This document shows, piece after piece, positions 14,001-28,115 of a DNA stretch of 64,000 bases (the stretch's first letter is position 1; every line of letters starts with the position of its first letter). Source of the DNA: Scatophagus argus (Eukaryota > Chordata > Actinopteri > Scatophagidae); NCBI RefSeq assembly GCF_020382885.2, contig NC_058502.1, positions 11,249,950-11,313,949 of the forward strand, in the 5' to 3' direction. A program made the position numbers and the translations under genes. The notes beneath the pieces are model-generated. The model did no database searches and had not been told where the DNA came from. It saw nothing but the letters and a program-made list of their open reading frames with translations.

Positions 14001-17000
14001 CAGGAGGGTCCAGCACGGCCATATTCTTGACTACAGGATCCACCTCTCGGTGCAAGATGTGGAAGTTACAGGCATTACTAAATTGGAACGGTCTGGTCAG
14101 AGGGAAGGCATCCACCCAGGTGAAGACAGCATGAAAGAAATCACTGGGAATGTAGAGGTTCTGATAGCGCCTTCTCAGCTCCATCATATCACAACTGGTG
14201 CTGGAGAAACCACAGAGGACAGTTAATAGCTCAACAAATAATGACATGCAGTACAACACTACAATGATCTGTTTCCACTGAAAACACCGTACTCACCCAT
14301 CTAGGCTGAACTTGGAAAACTGGACGGTATAGCGAGGAACCACCCTACGAGGCCGTCGAGGTGAACGGTCACGTCTGGGAGAGCGGTCTCGGGAACGTTT
14401 GCGTGCAGGTGACCGTTCTCTTGACCGTCTCCGCTCACGGTCTCTGTCTCGACTGAAAAATTGAGAAAAAGCATCAAGATGAATAACAAAGGCATATTAC
14501 CTATTCTAGGTAATATTTTTAGGTAATACCATCTTACCTGCGTTCCTCTTTAGTTCTAAGAATGAGCTCTGGGCCTCGGTCATTACGACTGGGGAAACGA
14601 GGTGGGGGCTCAATTCGTCTGACAGGTTGTGGCTGTGGCATCATTCTCACTGGAGGCTGAAGCAGACCTCCGGGAAACACATCTAGAGACAAGGGAAATA
14701 ATGCTAAGCACCTGCTTGCTTAGAAAACACTCAACACATACCACAAAACAGCTTTAAGTCTGTGGTCCATGTCATGCCAAACAACTGAAAAGATAATGGT
14801 GCCTTCACTGCTCTATATCCAATATGGGATCAATGTAATTTCACTAACAAGTATTTTACCTTTGGGTGGAGGCTGTGGCAGCAGAGGCTGGGGAGGGTTT
14901 TGGAGGAGAGGGGCCAGAGAGGCAGCAGATAGCTGGGCCTGCAGTAGCGAAGGAGGGGGAGCCGGGGCTGGAACACTGAACGTGTTTGGGGGAGGTAGTG
15001 ACTGCAGGATGGTGGGGGCTGTCTTCATAATGTTAGGAGCTTGAGGCTGGCTCTAGAGTAAAGGACAGGAAGAAAAGGGAAAATAAAAGAAGAAAAAAAG
15101 GAGGTGAGCATACATTCAAAGACAGACCTTAAATAATCTTCAGTTATCATGCCAATGACAGCTCAGCAAATAACAGGATGAACTGTACAAAAAACATGGG
15201 TCAGTGGCTGCTTGAAAGAAGAAGCTGGGAAAAGGTCTCAATGATTTCTTGAATGAAACAATCACAGAAATCTTAACGAAGGTATCCTGATAAAACAATA
15301 CCTGGTGTTAATCAATATCTAAACCCAGAAAGCCGGTCCAGTTCAGTTTCATTTGCTACAAGACACAGCTTTATCACAGATCGACTTCAGTTGAATCTGA
15401 TAAAAATAATAATCCAGGTTTTGACCTGTCTGAAAAAAATGGAAAACAAGACACCACTGTGTACCAATAAAAAATGGTTAAACCAGTTATCAGAAAAGTG
15501 TAGATAGGAACTGTTAAAGAATTTTCACTACTATATTTTAATACTTTGTCTCAGGAGATAATCTGATCGCCCTTACAGAATTCAATCTGTAGCAAAGACC
15601 GTAAGAAAGTATAATCAGTTCAGCGCCGCGCTTAGAATGTTCAATGGAAAACATGGTGCTGAGATAACATCTGGGCCTCGGGCTGAAGAAGAGTCACTGA
15701 GAGAAGGCCACAAAAATGTCACCATTCAGAAATATTAACTATAAATAACACTGAAAATTTTATGTGTCTAGTTCTTAAGACACTGATCTAAATGTGAGGT
15801 ACTGAATGGTGCTTCAGGCCAATCCTAACAACAAAGACTGCTGTATTCCAACAAAGTCTTTTGCATGAGATTTCTGAATTGAGCTGAAGTTATAATATAC
15901 TGGCAAGCATTTCTACTTACAATGATTGTTTCACACTGCACACTGTTCCTACATTAATTAAAATATGTTACATAATAGGTATTCTTATTTATAGCAGCTT
16001 TTCTTGAAGTCCCTGTCATCTGCAATGTCCCCTGTAGAGAGATTTGCTGATTTAAATATTAAGAAGCCCAAAATGAGAAACAGCTCTGAAACAAAAATAA
16101 CAGTTCAAGAAACATTAGTTTGTTTTTCAGATAAACAATATATATAACCTGGGTAAAAAGGCTGTAATCTACTGCAAAGAGTACAGTCAAAAATGTATAA
16201 TGAATATATATATATATATAGGTATAAAAATAGTCTCTCTGTAAGACAACTTAATGTTCCTTAAAATAAAGAAGGTACTGTTAACCCGCTACAAAAATGT
16301 GGTTCTACCCACTGGTAACGACAGCAAACTACAAGAACAAGCAAAAACTGTAGTTAAGAAAAGGTGTCCACCATGAATAGGTTAAGCAAGAAAGTCAGGA
16401 AACAAAGAAACAAAGTATAAGACAGAAACCGAGTAGGGTGAAGGACCAAAAATTGTGTGATTCAGGGCTAGGGGGTTACATTTTGTCTGTTGTCCGCAGT
16501 GGAGTGCATGTCTGAGTAGCGCAGTTGCATCCCTGGCTCATTGTAAAGGCTGCCAAGCTGTGGGGAAGCTTGAGGTAAAGGCTGAGGCTGCTGCTGATGC
16601 TAGGAGGGATTGAGAACACAACAGTCAATAAAAAGACACAGAGGTACAGGGAAAAACTACATAATTTGAAGGATGAAAAACATCAAAACACTTAAATATA
16701 TTTGGCCTCTCAAACTAAGCCAGGTCAATGTCCAGGATTTAAAATGAATATGTGCATTTCACTTAGGGATATCCAAAAATTCAAACAGATGCATTGTCAA
16801 TTTTACCATATAACTTCCAACACAGTGGCAAGCCAGCAGGTGTTCCAATGTTAAGTAAGTACATTAAGTCCATAGGCTGAACTTAACTGAAGCAGACAAT
16901 CAAACACAAAGTACAGCACAAAAGCAAAGAAAATGTTTCACAAATTTGAAAGACTACATTGGGGGCTTTTGGAACCTAAATTCACATATCATCATTGACT

Positions 17001-19260
17001 CTTTACAAATGTTAATAACGCTACCACCTGTGAATATCTTCACACAGTAAATATAATATAATTACTTCCTTAACAAAGAAAAAAAGCCACAATACATGCC
17101 GTCACATCATGAAAAAGGGTAGTTTCAAAACCATGAATAATGATGTTTATAATGACACCCAAAAAAAAAAATCAAAAAGTGAATCAAAAAGTGAACTAAA
17201 ATTGAAGCAGAACCCCTCCACTTTGTATTAATGTGCCCAACAATGTTATCCTTTTCTTCTTAAGCAACTGAGTGCAAGTGTTCTCACCGACTGATTTGCT
17301 AGCTGAGGTAAAGTCTGGATGCGCTGGGCGTTCCACTTGAAGGGCATGTTTGGGTTATACACAGCTTCCACTAGGACCCTGTCACCCACCTGAGGGGTCT
17401 TCCCCTTCACAGCACTGAAGAGATACAAAAAATACATTTAGACACCTCGGAACATCTGTCTTTTAGGCCACTTCAGTTTCAGGTTGAAAAGGGTGCATAC
17501 TGTATATATACACACATGTGCCACATAATGGAATGGGAAATGACAAGGACAGGGTAAACATGAGCATAAGAAAAAAGCAGTGTCAAAAGTAATGAAGAAA
17601 CTATAGGTAATGAAATGGAGAGCATTCAAATAATCATTACACCAGCACACTCACTTGCGCAACAAACACAGAGATGCCAAGAACCATACTCTTTCACCTT
17701 AGCTGAAAGAAGACATCTTCATCTACAAAGCCAAATGTGTCATGTAGCTTGTTGACGACACCAGTGAAAACTCGCTGCTTCTGCGGTTGAGTCTGTTGTT
17801 GGTGACTTGAACGTGGTGTTGGGTAGGATACAGTAATCTGGGCTGTCTGCTGGGGGTTGGATAGGCTTAGGCTGGTAGGCAAGGCAACAGGGGGCTGAAG
17901 GTTTGGGAAAAAGAAAGAGGGTTACAAGTCTAAAACCATTCGTAAAAATGATGGCCATTCAAACGCTTCAAAATCAAATCTCGACTTTTGCTCCTGTAGA
18001 TAAATTACTCTAAACACAACTCCATTAAGAAAACTGGTGATTAACCAATCAATAAGGCAATGATTCCTTAAGCTTTTCAGCTGGAATGGAATCATTGGGC
18101 CTTGATTTCTGTCAAATGCTAGAATTTAACAGGACTGAGAAAAATATACATACATCTCTCTTTACATATAGATAGATACATATATACAATTTTCACATTA
18201 CCTGAGAAAGCAGTGCCTGCTGAGGCTGTGGAAGCTGTGAAGAAACAGAAAATACCAAGCATGAAAATTACTACTGTATGACATGAGCTGCGTTTACTTT
18301 CCCACCAACACTTCACTTCTACATTGCTGACAGATCAGAATCTATATGTAGCCATGACAAATCTATATATGAAGCATAATGGCAATGTCATTTATTTCTC
18401 TGAACCAACAAACACATTCTCCAGGGCTAGTATGCATAGAGGACTATGTCAAATAAAATGTGACACAAAACAAAATGAGCCTGTGTTTCACCTGATGAGG
18501 TACATTGTACAGTTGCTGTTGAGGGGGTTGCTGGGGAGGTTGTGGTTGTTGCTGTTGTTGCTGCTGCTGCTGCTGTTGTTGTTGCTGCTGCTGCTGTTGC
18601 TGATACTGCTGGAGGGCTGTATTAATCTGAGACTATATACATTACAAAGAACATGGAAGATATAGCAGTTGATCAAACAGTGTTGCATGTGACCATGGCA
18701 AAATGTATAGCTTGCTTAGTGTACACAGAACTCCCTCAAAGTGACTGACCTGCTGTAATGCTGCGGCAGCAGCTGCAGCAGCTTGCTGTTGCAAGGCAGC
18801 AGTTTGCTGAGACAGCTGATAGTTTGCAGCAGATTGGTTGCTGAGAGAGACTGCAGCCAAGGCTGACTGCTGAGAGTAAACAGAAGGAGAAGCTCCCAGA
18901 AGAGATGGCTGCTGCACACCAAGAGCTGCAGAGAGAGAAAATAAGGCACCAGAATCAGAAAGGGGAAAAAACAAACTGAATAAGGATGTTGATGCAGAAT
19001 AGGATATTCCATGAGGGTGTGATGTAAGGTATAAGAGTCAATAAGAAAAACTCAGTAACTAACAGTGAAACAATAAATATTTGCATAATTGTGTATCCAG
19101 TAAGAGCGGAAGTGAAACAGCTGAGAACCTCTGCTTTGCTGTACTCACAGTGCAGACTGTTGAGGTCGAGAGACTGTCCTGAGTGGCCCGGCTGTGACAC
19201 CGCTGTGGCAGCAAACTGAGTTGCCCACGGTGGATTCTTCTGACCCCCGAATTGGGCCAT
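5046..19260 (-). CDS. ccar1: Ccar1, cell division cycle and apoptosis regulator 1 (complete, 25 coding exons)
   Basis: Nuclear coactivator that links Mediator with nuclear receptors, p53 and beta-catenin and also acts in splicing and apoptosis (family knowledge). Coding exons, 5' to 3': 19149-19260, 18750-18925, 18492-18626, 18202-18234, 17698-17894, 17288-17414, 16480-16599, 14860-15052, 14538-14682, 14297-14452, 13975-14200, 13245-13358, 12743-12909, 11692-11902, 10425-10508, 10138-10326, 9716-9907, 9392-9613, 9168-9297, 8779-8867, 8545-8685, 8241-8361, 7879-8061, 7374-7579, 5046-5120. Every phase joins, giving 3744 bases, 1247 residues (human about 1150). Order: N-terminus MAQFGGQKNPPWATQF; poly-Q at about 105-123; S1-like fold about 193-258; Arg/Ser-rich about 413-455; conserved central block about 465-704; SAP domain about 733-767; DBC1-type block about 800-890; charged repeats to about 1006; degenerate EF-hand (FDQSHCGYLLE) about 1020-1050; C-terminal coiled coil. 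Two introns appear to start with GC. Similarity to human CCAR1 is strong throughout. Confidence 0.95.
8515..8540. repeat. (GT)n microsatellite next to a ccar1 splice donor
   Basis: The run ends four bases from the donor region of the exon at 8545-8685; on the transcript it is a CA repeat right behind the 5' splice site, a position where CA repeats can affect splicing. Confidence 0.85.
16480..16599 (-). other. ccar1: ccar1 symmetric exon of 40 codons, possible cassette exon
   Basis: This 120-base exon starts and ends in phase 0, so it can be included or skipped without changing frame. It is flanked by a 'ctcctag' acceptor and an 'aat|gtaacc' donor (weak at +5). It encodes a Gln/Pro-rich start followed by GSLYNEPGMQLRYSDMHSTA. 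Joining the exons on either side directly gives LANQS-SQPQAPNIMK, which already aligns with the human protein as I recall it, so the segment looks like an extra or alternative exon. Confidence 0.65.
18202..18234 (-). other. ccar1: ccar1 33-base micro-exon
   Basis: An 11-codon exon ([11 protein letters not shown]) with acceptor 'cttcacag' and donor 'cag|gtaatg', in phase 0 on both sides. The peptide matches the QQPQQTLLTQ stretch of human CCAR1, so the micro-exon is genuine coding sequence even though it is too short to stand out as an open frame. Confidence 0.8.
18546..18602 (-). repeat. ccar1: Poly-glutamine CAG/CAA tract in ccar1
   Basis: Nineteen consecutive Gln codons, mixed CAG and CAA, follow a Tyr codon in the third coding exon. 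Interruption of CAG runs by CAA lowers slippage, but the tract is still a likely place for length polymorphism. The same region is Gln/Ala-rich in human CCAR1. Confidence 0.9.
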
Positions 19261-19309
19261 GACTCACTCAGGTTAAGAAACAGTCTCTGCTTGCCAGGGA
19301 TGCTTGTCA
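19261..19309 (-). other. ccar1: ccar1 5' UTR part of the first coding exon
   Basis: A 'ttgtttttag' acceptor precedes 49 untranslated bases before the ATG, so at least one non-coding exon lies upstream. A candidate donor 'agcg|gtaagc' at about 20433 could end that exon. Confidence 0.5.
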
Positions 19310-20433
19310 CTAAAAACAAATCAAAAACAAACAAAAAGCATAAAATACTTTTGAGATATTAAATATATTTAACACACAAACCTGAACTCTATCCGCATAT
19401 CACAGTCCAAAACCAAAATTTTACGAATTCCAGACAGCAACATTGGACTGTCCATAATTTGCCACCACTGACTTTGCAATGCTGTCGGTTAGTGAAAGCC
19501 GTCTGTGTATTTGCAGCCAGCAAGGCGTCAACAATGAAGACTAGTCAAATAAAAAAAATGACAAAACTTTCAGAAGCAGTAACGAAACAAAGGGGAAAAT
19601 GACATGTTATGTCGTCAGTGCAATAACTGCACTCAGTTTTACATTTAACACGTTACATTCACTAATTTGAAGGCACCTTGAAACGGCTAGCATGCTGTTC
19701 ACAGTGACTGGAAAAGTCATGACAGCCTTTAGCTTTATCGAGTTCCTTCCACTGACTGATTCTTAAGACTATCTCACAATATTTTAACGCAGTTTGCTCG
19801 CAGCAGTAAAATGAATAATAAGTAAATAATGTTACTTATGCAATACTTAATCGTACGCAAACATACAAAAACTCCTCCTTGATTTCTGCAGTACTCCGTA
19901 GATTAGTAACTGCTGACACAGCAACCTCGACGGCAGTTTGACTATCGTTAGCCACTTTAACTGTCAGCAGGCTAGCGCAAGCAGCTAGCGAACGGTTATC
20001 TAGCAAGCTAGCATTAATGCCGCTATCGTTGTGGGTAACAACAGCTAACTAAAGCTTCGAGGTATTGCAGCTTCGTTAACATTATTTATACTTATCTTGT
20101 TTACCTCCTACGATATAGCAAACAGCACTTCTAGTGTATGCCAAAACCAGTACGTTAGCTATACCTAACCAGCTAACGCTTAGCTTTCGCACATCGTTAG
20201 CTTTGTTGCCAGATTAGCCTCGTGCTGGATTTGTTATCGAGAGAGGCCCGAATGTTCGTTGGCTCTGGCAATTGGTATTGAATGGCCAATGTTTAAGAAG
20301 CATAAAAACACACCATCACCAGTGGCTGCAACTATCCAGCGTACAATCAATAATTGTACTTCAAATTTGCACGAAATACTTACGGTACCAAACGTTGTTA
20401 GTTTTGATAAAAACATGGTCAACATTGCTTACC

Positions 20434-20480
20434 GCTGTCCCCTGCGCCGGCCAATGGAGACTTATACTGCGCATGCGTCA
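20434..20480 (-). promoter_or_regulatory. ccar1: ccar1 promoter / non-coding exon 1 region with NRF1-like and CCAAT motifs
   Basis: The palindromic NRF1-type word TGCGCATGCG lies at 20468-20477 and a CCAAT box at 20451-20455, next to a GC-rich patch and a good minus-strand splice donor at 20433. NRF1 sites are typical of housekeeping promoters. The transcription start itself cannot be fixed from sequence. Confidence 0.5.
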
Positions 20481-20913
20481 GATAGAAAACCCTATCAGCT
20501 ATCCTAGCCGCTTTTCAGTGGATGAAGCCGTTCATCTGTATTCACGTCAAAATTGAGGAGCCTGAGCAGCGTGGCTAAAAAGGATTAAAAAAAAAAGAAA
20601 GTAAATCTTATTTTGTGCAAATGCTTGTGCCACAATTCACTTACTGTTATTCCTGTAAGAACAGTTTGTGAGCAGTCATTCCTTGTTTTTTCTCTACTCA
20701 CATAGAGCATCATGACAAAAGTAAAAACTGTGAGTAATGATTAAAAAAACGATTCAGCAATAAAGATTTACTTTTAAACTGTAAACTTTGACGTGGTAAC
20801 AGAAAATCTTATGAACAGTGCACAAAGCAAATTAAAATAGCATACAGATATACAGAATAGCATATACTGTAAACCTACTTTCACTTAAAGCTTAATTGTT
20901 GCCTAAATAACAT

Positions 20914-20919
20914 TTTATT
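20914..20919 (-). terminator. nfu1: Candidate nfu1 polyadenylation signal (AATAAA)
   Basis: AATAAA on the minus strand about 520 bases past the nfu1 stop and before the ccar1 promoter. Between them the sequence is AT-rich and shows nothing else. Confidence 0.35.
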
Positions 20920-21436
20920 TAATCTATAGGTGATGCATCAACAAGCAAATTTATCCAGTCATATTTAACTTGGTATACAGCCGCAACAATGAAATATCTC
21001 AAACTGAAATATCTCAACAAATCAGCATTCAGCATGACCACAAAAAATGCCAAAATCTTTGACACCATCTCCACCCTACTAAAATATTCTTTCAAAATAT
21101 ACAATATTTATAAGAAATAAATACATCACAAAATTTAGCCAAAGCCATCACAGTATAACATTTTGACTGGTTAGAAGAAGAACAGTATATTTCTGTCTAC
21201 AGGTATATTTATGTATGTTTCTCCTTTTCTTGGTAACAGGGGCTTACAGTATGTCATACACAGCTTAAACTCTTAACAGCATATAGAATGCACACAAAAT
21301 AGCAGGTAATATTTTTCTCTCTTCATTCTTAAGATTGTAGCAAAGTAATTACAGGAAATAATGCAATGCTGTATTTTTACAAAGTGGAACATATTTTTCT
21401 TCTGACAAGTTGTGTCTGTGTTGGTCGAGGAAGTTT

Positions 21437-24381
<2,945 letters not shown>

Positions 24382-25059
24382 TTTGTTTGTTTTGAAAATG
24401 AGGACCCCGTGTGGTAAACTGCAAGTATTTCCGAACTGTTTTCCGAAAGTGACAAATACTCTTCAACTAGGTAGACCTCTCCAGGTTAAACGCTGGGAGC
24501 TGGCCAGAGCATCGACTGTAAGTAAAAGTTATATTTTTTCATGTTTCACGCTTTTGTCGTTTTTGTGTCCAGTTTAGTAAACCGTATACACAATACTGTC
24601 TTACTGTTGCCTTTAGACTTGTAGCTATGGTCTTGCCATGCGTGGATAATGCCTTGTTTTTCAACTAGTGCTGCTAACTTTACTAGTAACCGGTGGATGT
24701 ACTATTTTAACAGTGACAGAAATAGCAGAAATAGTATCATAAAATTCTGATTCTTTTTTAAACAGGGTTAGAATAGCGGATAGGGCCAGTTTAGATTAGC
24801 CCTAATCTGTGATGAACACCATAAACGTTGAGTTTATGTAGGTTCTCAGTCATCTGGATCATGGTAGTTCAAGTGCGAGAAGCAAAGGCTATGTGGCGAG
24901 ATTATCTGATTATCTGATTGTCTGATTATCTTACACTTTAGACCCAGCAAGACCCTCAGACAAAGGCTGGCTCATCGTAAGGGTAAAACACTCAAATTCT
25001 GGTCAAAGAAGACAGATGGCCTGACAGAGGGGTTAAACAGAGATGGGGGTTTACAACAC

Positions 25060-25330
25060 CAGCTATCAGCCACCTGTATTTCAGTCTTGAGATCTCCCCT
25101 CATACAGCTTAACCCCCACCATCCCTCATGTGACCCAAGGGACTCACATGATGACAGGAGGTGTCAGCAACCCACAGGACCTTCCCCAAGGTGACAACCC
25201 CATTAGAGATTAAATACCTGGGACTCCCCATCAGTATTTAGAACTGAAGAAGCCTTTTGGATGAGAGGTAAAATGTATTCAACAGCCTAAAAGAAATCCA
25301 TTTGCCTTTGCCTCGAGCACTTGAACCATA
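25060..25330. repeat. Probable degenerate interspersed repeat (retroelement tail-like)
   Basis: The stretch ending with 'gaactgaagaagccttttgg', 'atgagaggtaaaatgt' and 'ccatttgcctttgcctcgag' resembles a tail sequence widely dispersed in fish genomes. It lies inside the first intron of the broken Myb/SANT-like gene. The match is from memory and the class is uncertain. Confidence 0.35.
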
Positions 25331-26294
25331 AGCGTTGAGAGTAGCTAAAATACAGCAATCACTTGAACCCTAAAACAATGGTTTGGATAGGAGGAGGATT
25401 GGCAAACCTGTTGTCATAAGTAGTCTTAGGTATGCAGATGTAGAAAATGTGTTTAAGTTGTGTACAATTTATCTATGTCTGTTTTGTTTTTGTTGTTGTT
25501 TTTACATGCACACTATTAAATGTGTGAGAAGTTCAATCTAGGTCCTGGCTATAATACAAACAATGTGTGTGTGTGTTTCATTGTATCTGAATTTGCACAT
25601 GAATCTGTTCAGGGATCACCAGAGGACCATTTGTACCAGAATGCTGCAGACCCGACTGCATATTATTTGGACATAGGCCTTTCAGTGGTCGTGTGGCTAC
25701 ATGAAGCTGGTGACACAGGTTCGATAATAATCATCAAAACAGTAACACTAGTAAGACTGATAATAATGTTATCAATGCTGACATGTTGCTTTTTATGTGT
25801 TTTAGGCAGCAATCAGAAGGCATCATCTCCATCGCTACCTCAGCCCATGCCTAACAATGTGAGCTTTTTTAAGAAACAGACTTATATCAATGATGAGCGG
25901 ATATAGAGGTGGAAGGAGATGGTCTCCCAAGGTCTCTAAAAGATATCAGTTCATTCCTGAAGTTTGGCCAAAAAAAAAGGAAAGGGAGCTGTGGGTGGAC
26001 GTGACTTCTATTTCAAGAAGATCTTCTGCCTAGACAAGGTGGCCAGGAAGTGGACCACCTTAGTCGAAGCTTACGTGAAGGTGAAGGACAACAACCCCAC
26101 TACAGGAAGGGGACCCATTCAGTTTCAGTTTTAGACTGAAATGGATGAACTTCTTGAGGTGCTGCATGACATTATGTTTCCAGGACGTCTTAGGGGCTGG
26201 AGGTGCACAGGCTGGAAGTGCTTGGCCAGCGTGGCAGTCCAGCACTGCTGACAGAGAATGCAGCCTCTGAACTCTCCACCCCAGTGGCTCTTCC

Positions 26295-26510
26295 AGCGAA
26301 ATTCATGCTCTGCATTTAACCCACCCAAGTGACGTGCACACACACACAGCAAACCCGGGGCAGTGGGCGACCGCGTGCAGCGCCCGGGGAGCAGTGGGGG
26401 TTAGGTACCTTGCTCAAGGGTGGTGTACCCTTGGACACCGGTACGGGGAATCGATCCACCGATTACGGGTCCGACACCCTAACTGCTGATCCACGACTTC
26501 TTCCTACACC
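26295..26510. repeat. Teleost SINE-like dispersed repeat
   Basis: Shows the word series 'ctctgcatttaacccaccc', a short CA run, 'gcagtgggcgaccgcg', 'gcgcccggggagcagtgggg', 'taccttgctcaaggg', 'gggaatcgatccaccgatta' and 'ccacgacttc', which is characteristic of a repeat found in very many copies in teleosts. It interrupts the broken Myb/SANT-like gene between domain and C-terminus. Confidence 0.65.
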
Positions 26511-26661
26511 CCACCCTCAGCCACCCTCAGATGTTGTCTTGCAGTTTCTTCGTGACGTAGAGGCAGTTCGCCCTCTGCAGCATGAGGAGATTGTAGCCCA
26601 GCTGAGGTCTGCCCTGCAGGGTTACAAGTCTCTCATGTCTCAACTGCTGGACAAGCTGTGA

Positions 26662-28000
26662 GCCCAAATGGTGGAGAGTGAAATTCCATTATTGTATATA
26701 GTTTTGCACCATTTGCATTTCATGTCCATGCTTGCTTTTGTAGTTTTTGTAGTTATACTGTTCCATGTCCAGACAGCCAAACAACGAGGGCTTTTATTTT
26801 TTATCTGCTTGTGTTATTTATTATATTTTCAAATACTTTTTTAGGTAAGGTATTAGGTAAAATTCCTAACTATTTTCCAGCTCTCTGTACTCTGAAACCT
26901 CAAATGCAAGGACTGCTTTCATGGAGGTGTCCATCTTGTTTTCCAGTTTGTCTTGTGTTGTGGCTAATAGAATGCACCCAACTCAGTTTGTAACTGATGT
27001 GACATGTGACTCTCAGTCCCAAGTTACCATCTCTGAGACAAACAGAACGCAGAAGTAATTAACCTATGATACTGATCAGCATTTGTCTATTTCCTCTGTG
27101 AAGCAATGATAGCTACTGGTTACAGACGAAAATAAATAAAAATAATAAAATAAACTGAATAAGATTAACATTGTTAATCAGTAGTCATACAGTTACCATA
27201 TTATGTAATACCTTAAAGGTACTAACCAGATGCATCTAAGTTTATGTATTTATACAAATCGAATGGTTAATGGTGTCTTCCCATGTTTATTTCCTCACAA
27301 AAACAACCCTTGAGACACAACAACAGTGGTGGAAGACATAGTCAGATCATTTACTTAAATGTAGTCGTTCCACCACAGCCACACAATTACTTACAATTTA
27401 CTTGTATATTATGCAATTTATCTGCAATGTACCAGGTAATTATAGCTGTGAATGTAGTGGAGTAGAAATGGGCTAGGAAGTGGCATAAAATAGAAATACT
27501 CAAGTAAAGGTCAAACTCAAAACAGTACTTGGTACAGTGGAGTAAATGTACTTAGTTACTTTCCACCACTAGATGTCAGGAAAAACAAATCATTCCTCAC
27601 ATGACAGTCATGCAGAGCTACTGCTTTATTCTATAACCTGATGTCACACACACATCTGTTGCAAAAAATTCATAATTCAAATCTCACCTGTTGGAGAATT
27701 ACCCACGTTGCAGTGGCTGGTTTAATATGGAGCATAAAGGTGAGTCTGTTTGGAATAAAACAATGTGACCACATCAAGAAAGCCAACCCCGTGTTTCCCA
27801 ACATTTGATCTGACATAGCAAGGTGGTGTTCCAAAGGAGTGGCAAGGAAAGAGAGAGACTCTCACACAGAAGCAGGGCTGCACTCAGGATGTTGCAAGAC
27901 TAATTAACTACCACAGCACAACCGTCTGCTTGAGGAACCTGAACTGCGCTCATACTGTACTTTTAGTTCTAATACTAACCTTGTATCTAATCTTGTATAT
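26662..28000. other. Intergenic stretch with one MITE
   Basis: Between the Myb/SANT remnant and the DRAM/TMEM150-like gene I see AT-rich non-coding sequence, one short inverted-repeat element (27324-27572) and the probable upstream region of the next gene. No exon is supported. Confidence 0.5.
27324..27572. mobile_element. hAT-like MITE with 'cagtggtgg' termini
   Basis: The left end begins cagtggtggaag and the right end finishes ccaccactag, an inverted terminal repeat. Inside are 'gtactt' and 'actcaagtaaag' words typical of a very abundant teleost element with these ends. About 250 bases, no coding capacity. The class is assigned by end sequence only. Confidence 0.6.
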
Positions 28001-28115
28001 ATGTATGAGGCTGACTCCATGAGGAATTTCCAAACTGCTGAAGACGTCTACCTCTGAACATTGTGAAGACACCTGGACTTGAGAAATCTCTCAATTTCTT
28101 CCTCACCACAAAGAC

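Larger units (their letters stand above)
24398..26661 (+). pseudogene. Broken Myb/SANT-like DNA-binding protein gene, head-to-head with nfu1
   Basis: Phases join across the first three putative exons: 24398-24517 (MRTPCGKLQVF...), 25613-25709 (GSPEDHLYQNAADPTAYY...) and one starting at 25806 (GSNQKASS...). The third reaches an in-frame TAG near 25904. Beyond it, other frames hold a recognisable Myb/SANT-like segment near 26020-26155 (KVARKWTTLVEAYVKVKDNN, then TGRGPIQFQF and EMDELLEVL), and 26525-26661 encodes a helical C-terminus ending SALQGYKSLMSQLLDKL and a TGA stop. At least one stop and one frameshift break it, and a dispersed repeat sits between the domain and the C-terminus. Domesticated or transposon-derived Myb/SANT genes often look like this. 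It could instead be a live gene with exons I misplaced. Confidence 0.45.

Noticed and set aside
18324-18665. Plus-strand open frame with a run of leucines
   Set aside because: It is the antisense of the ccar1 poly-Q exon, whose coding strand is well supported.
20259-20556. Plus-strand open frames over the ccar1 promoter
   Set aside because: Unconserved frames crossing promoter motifs; no splice or protein support for a divergent gene.
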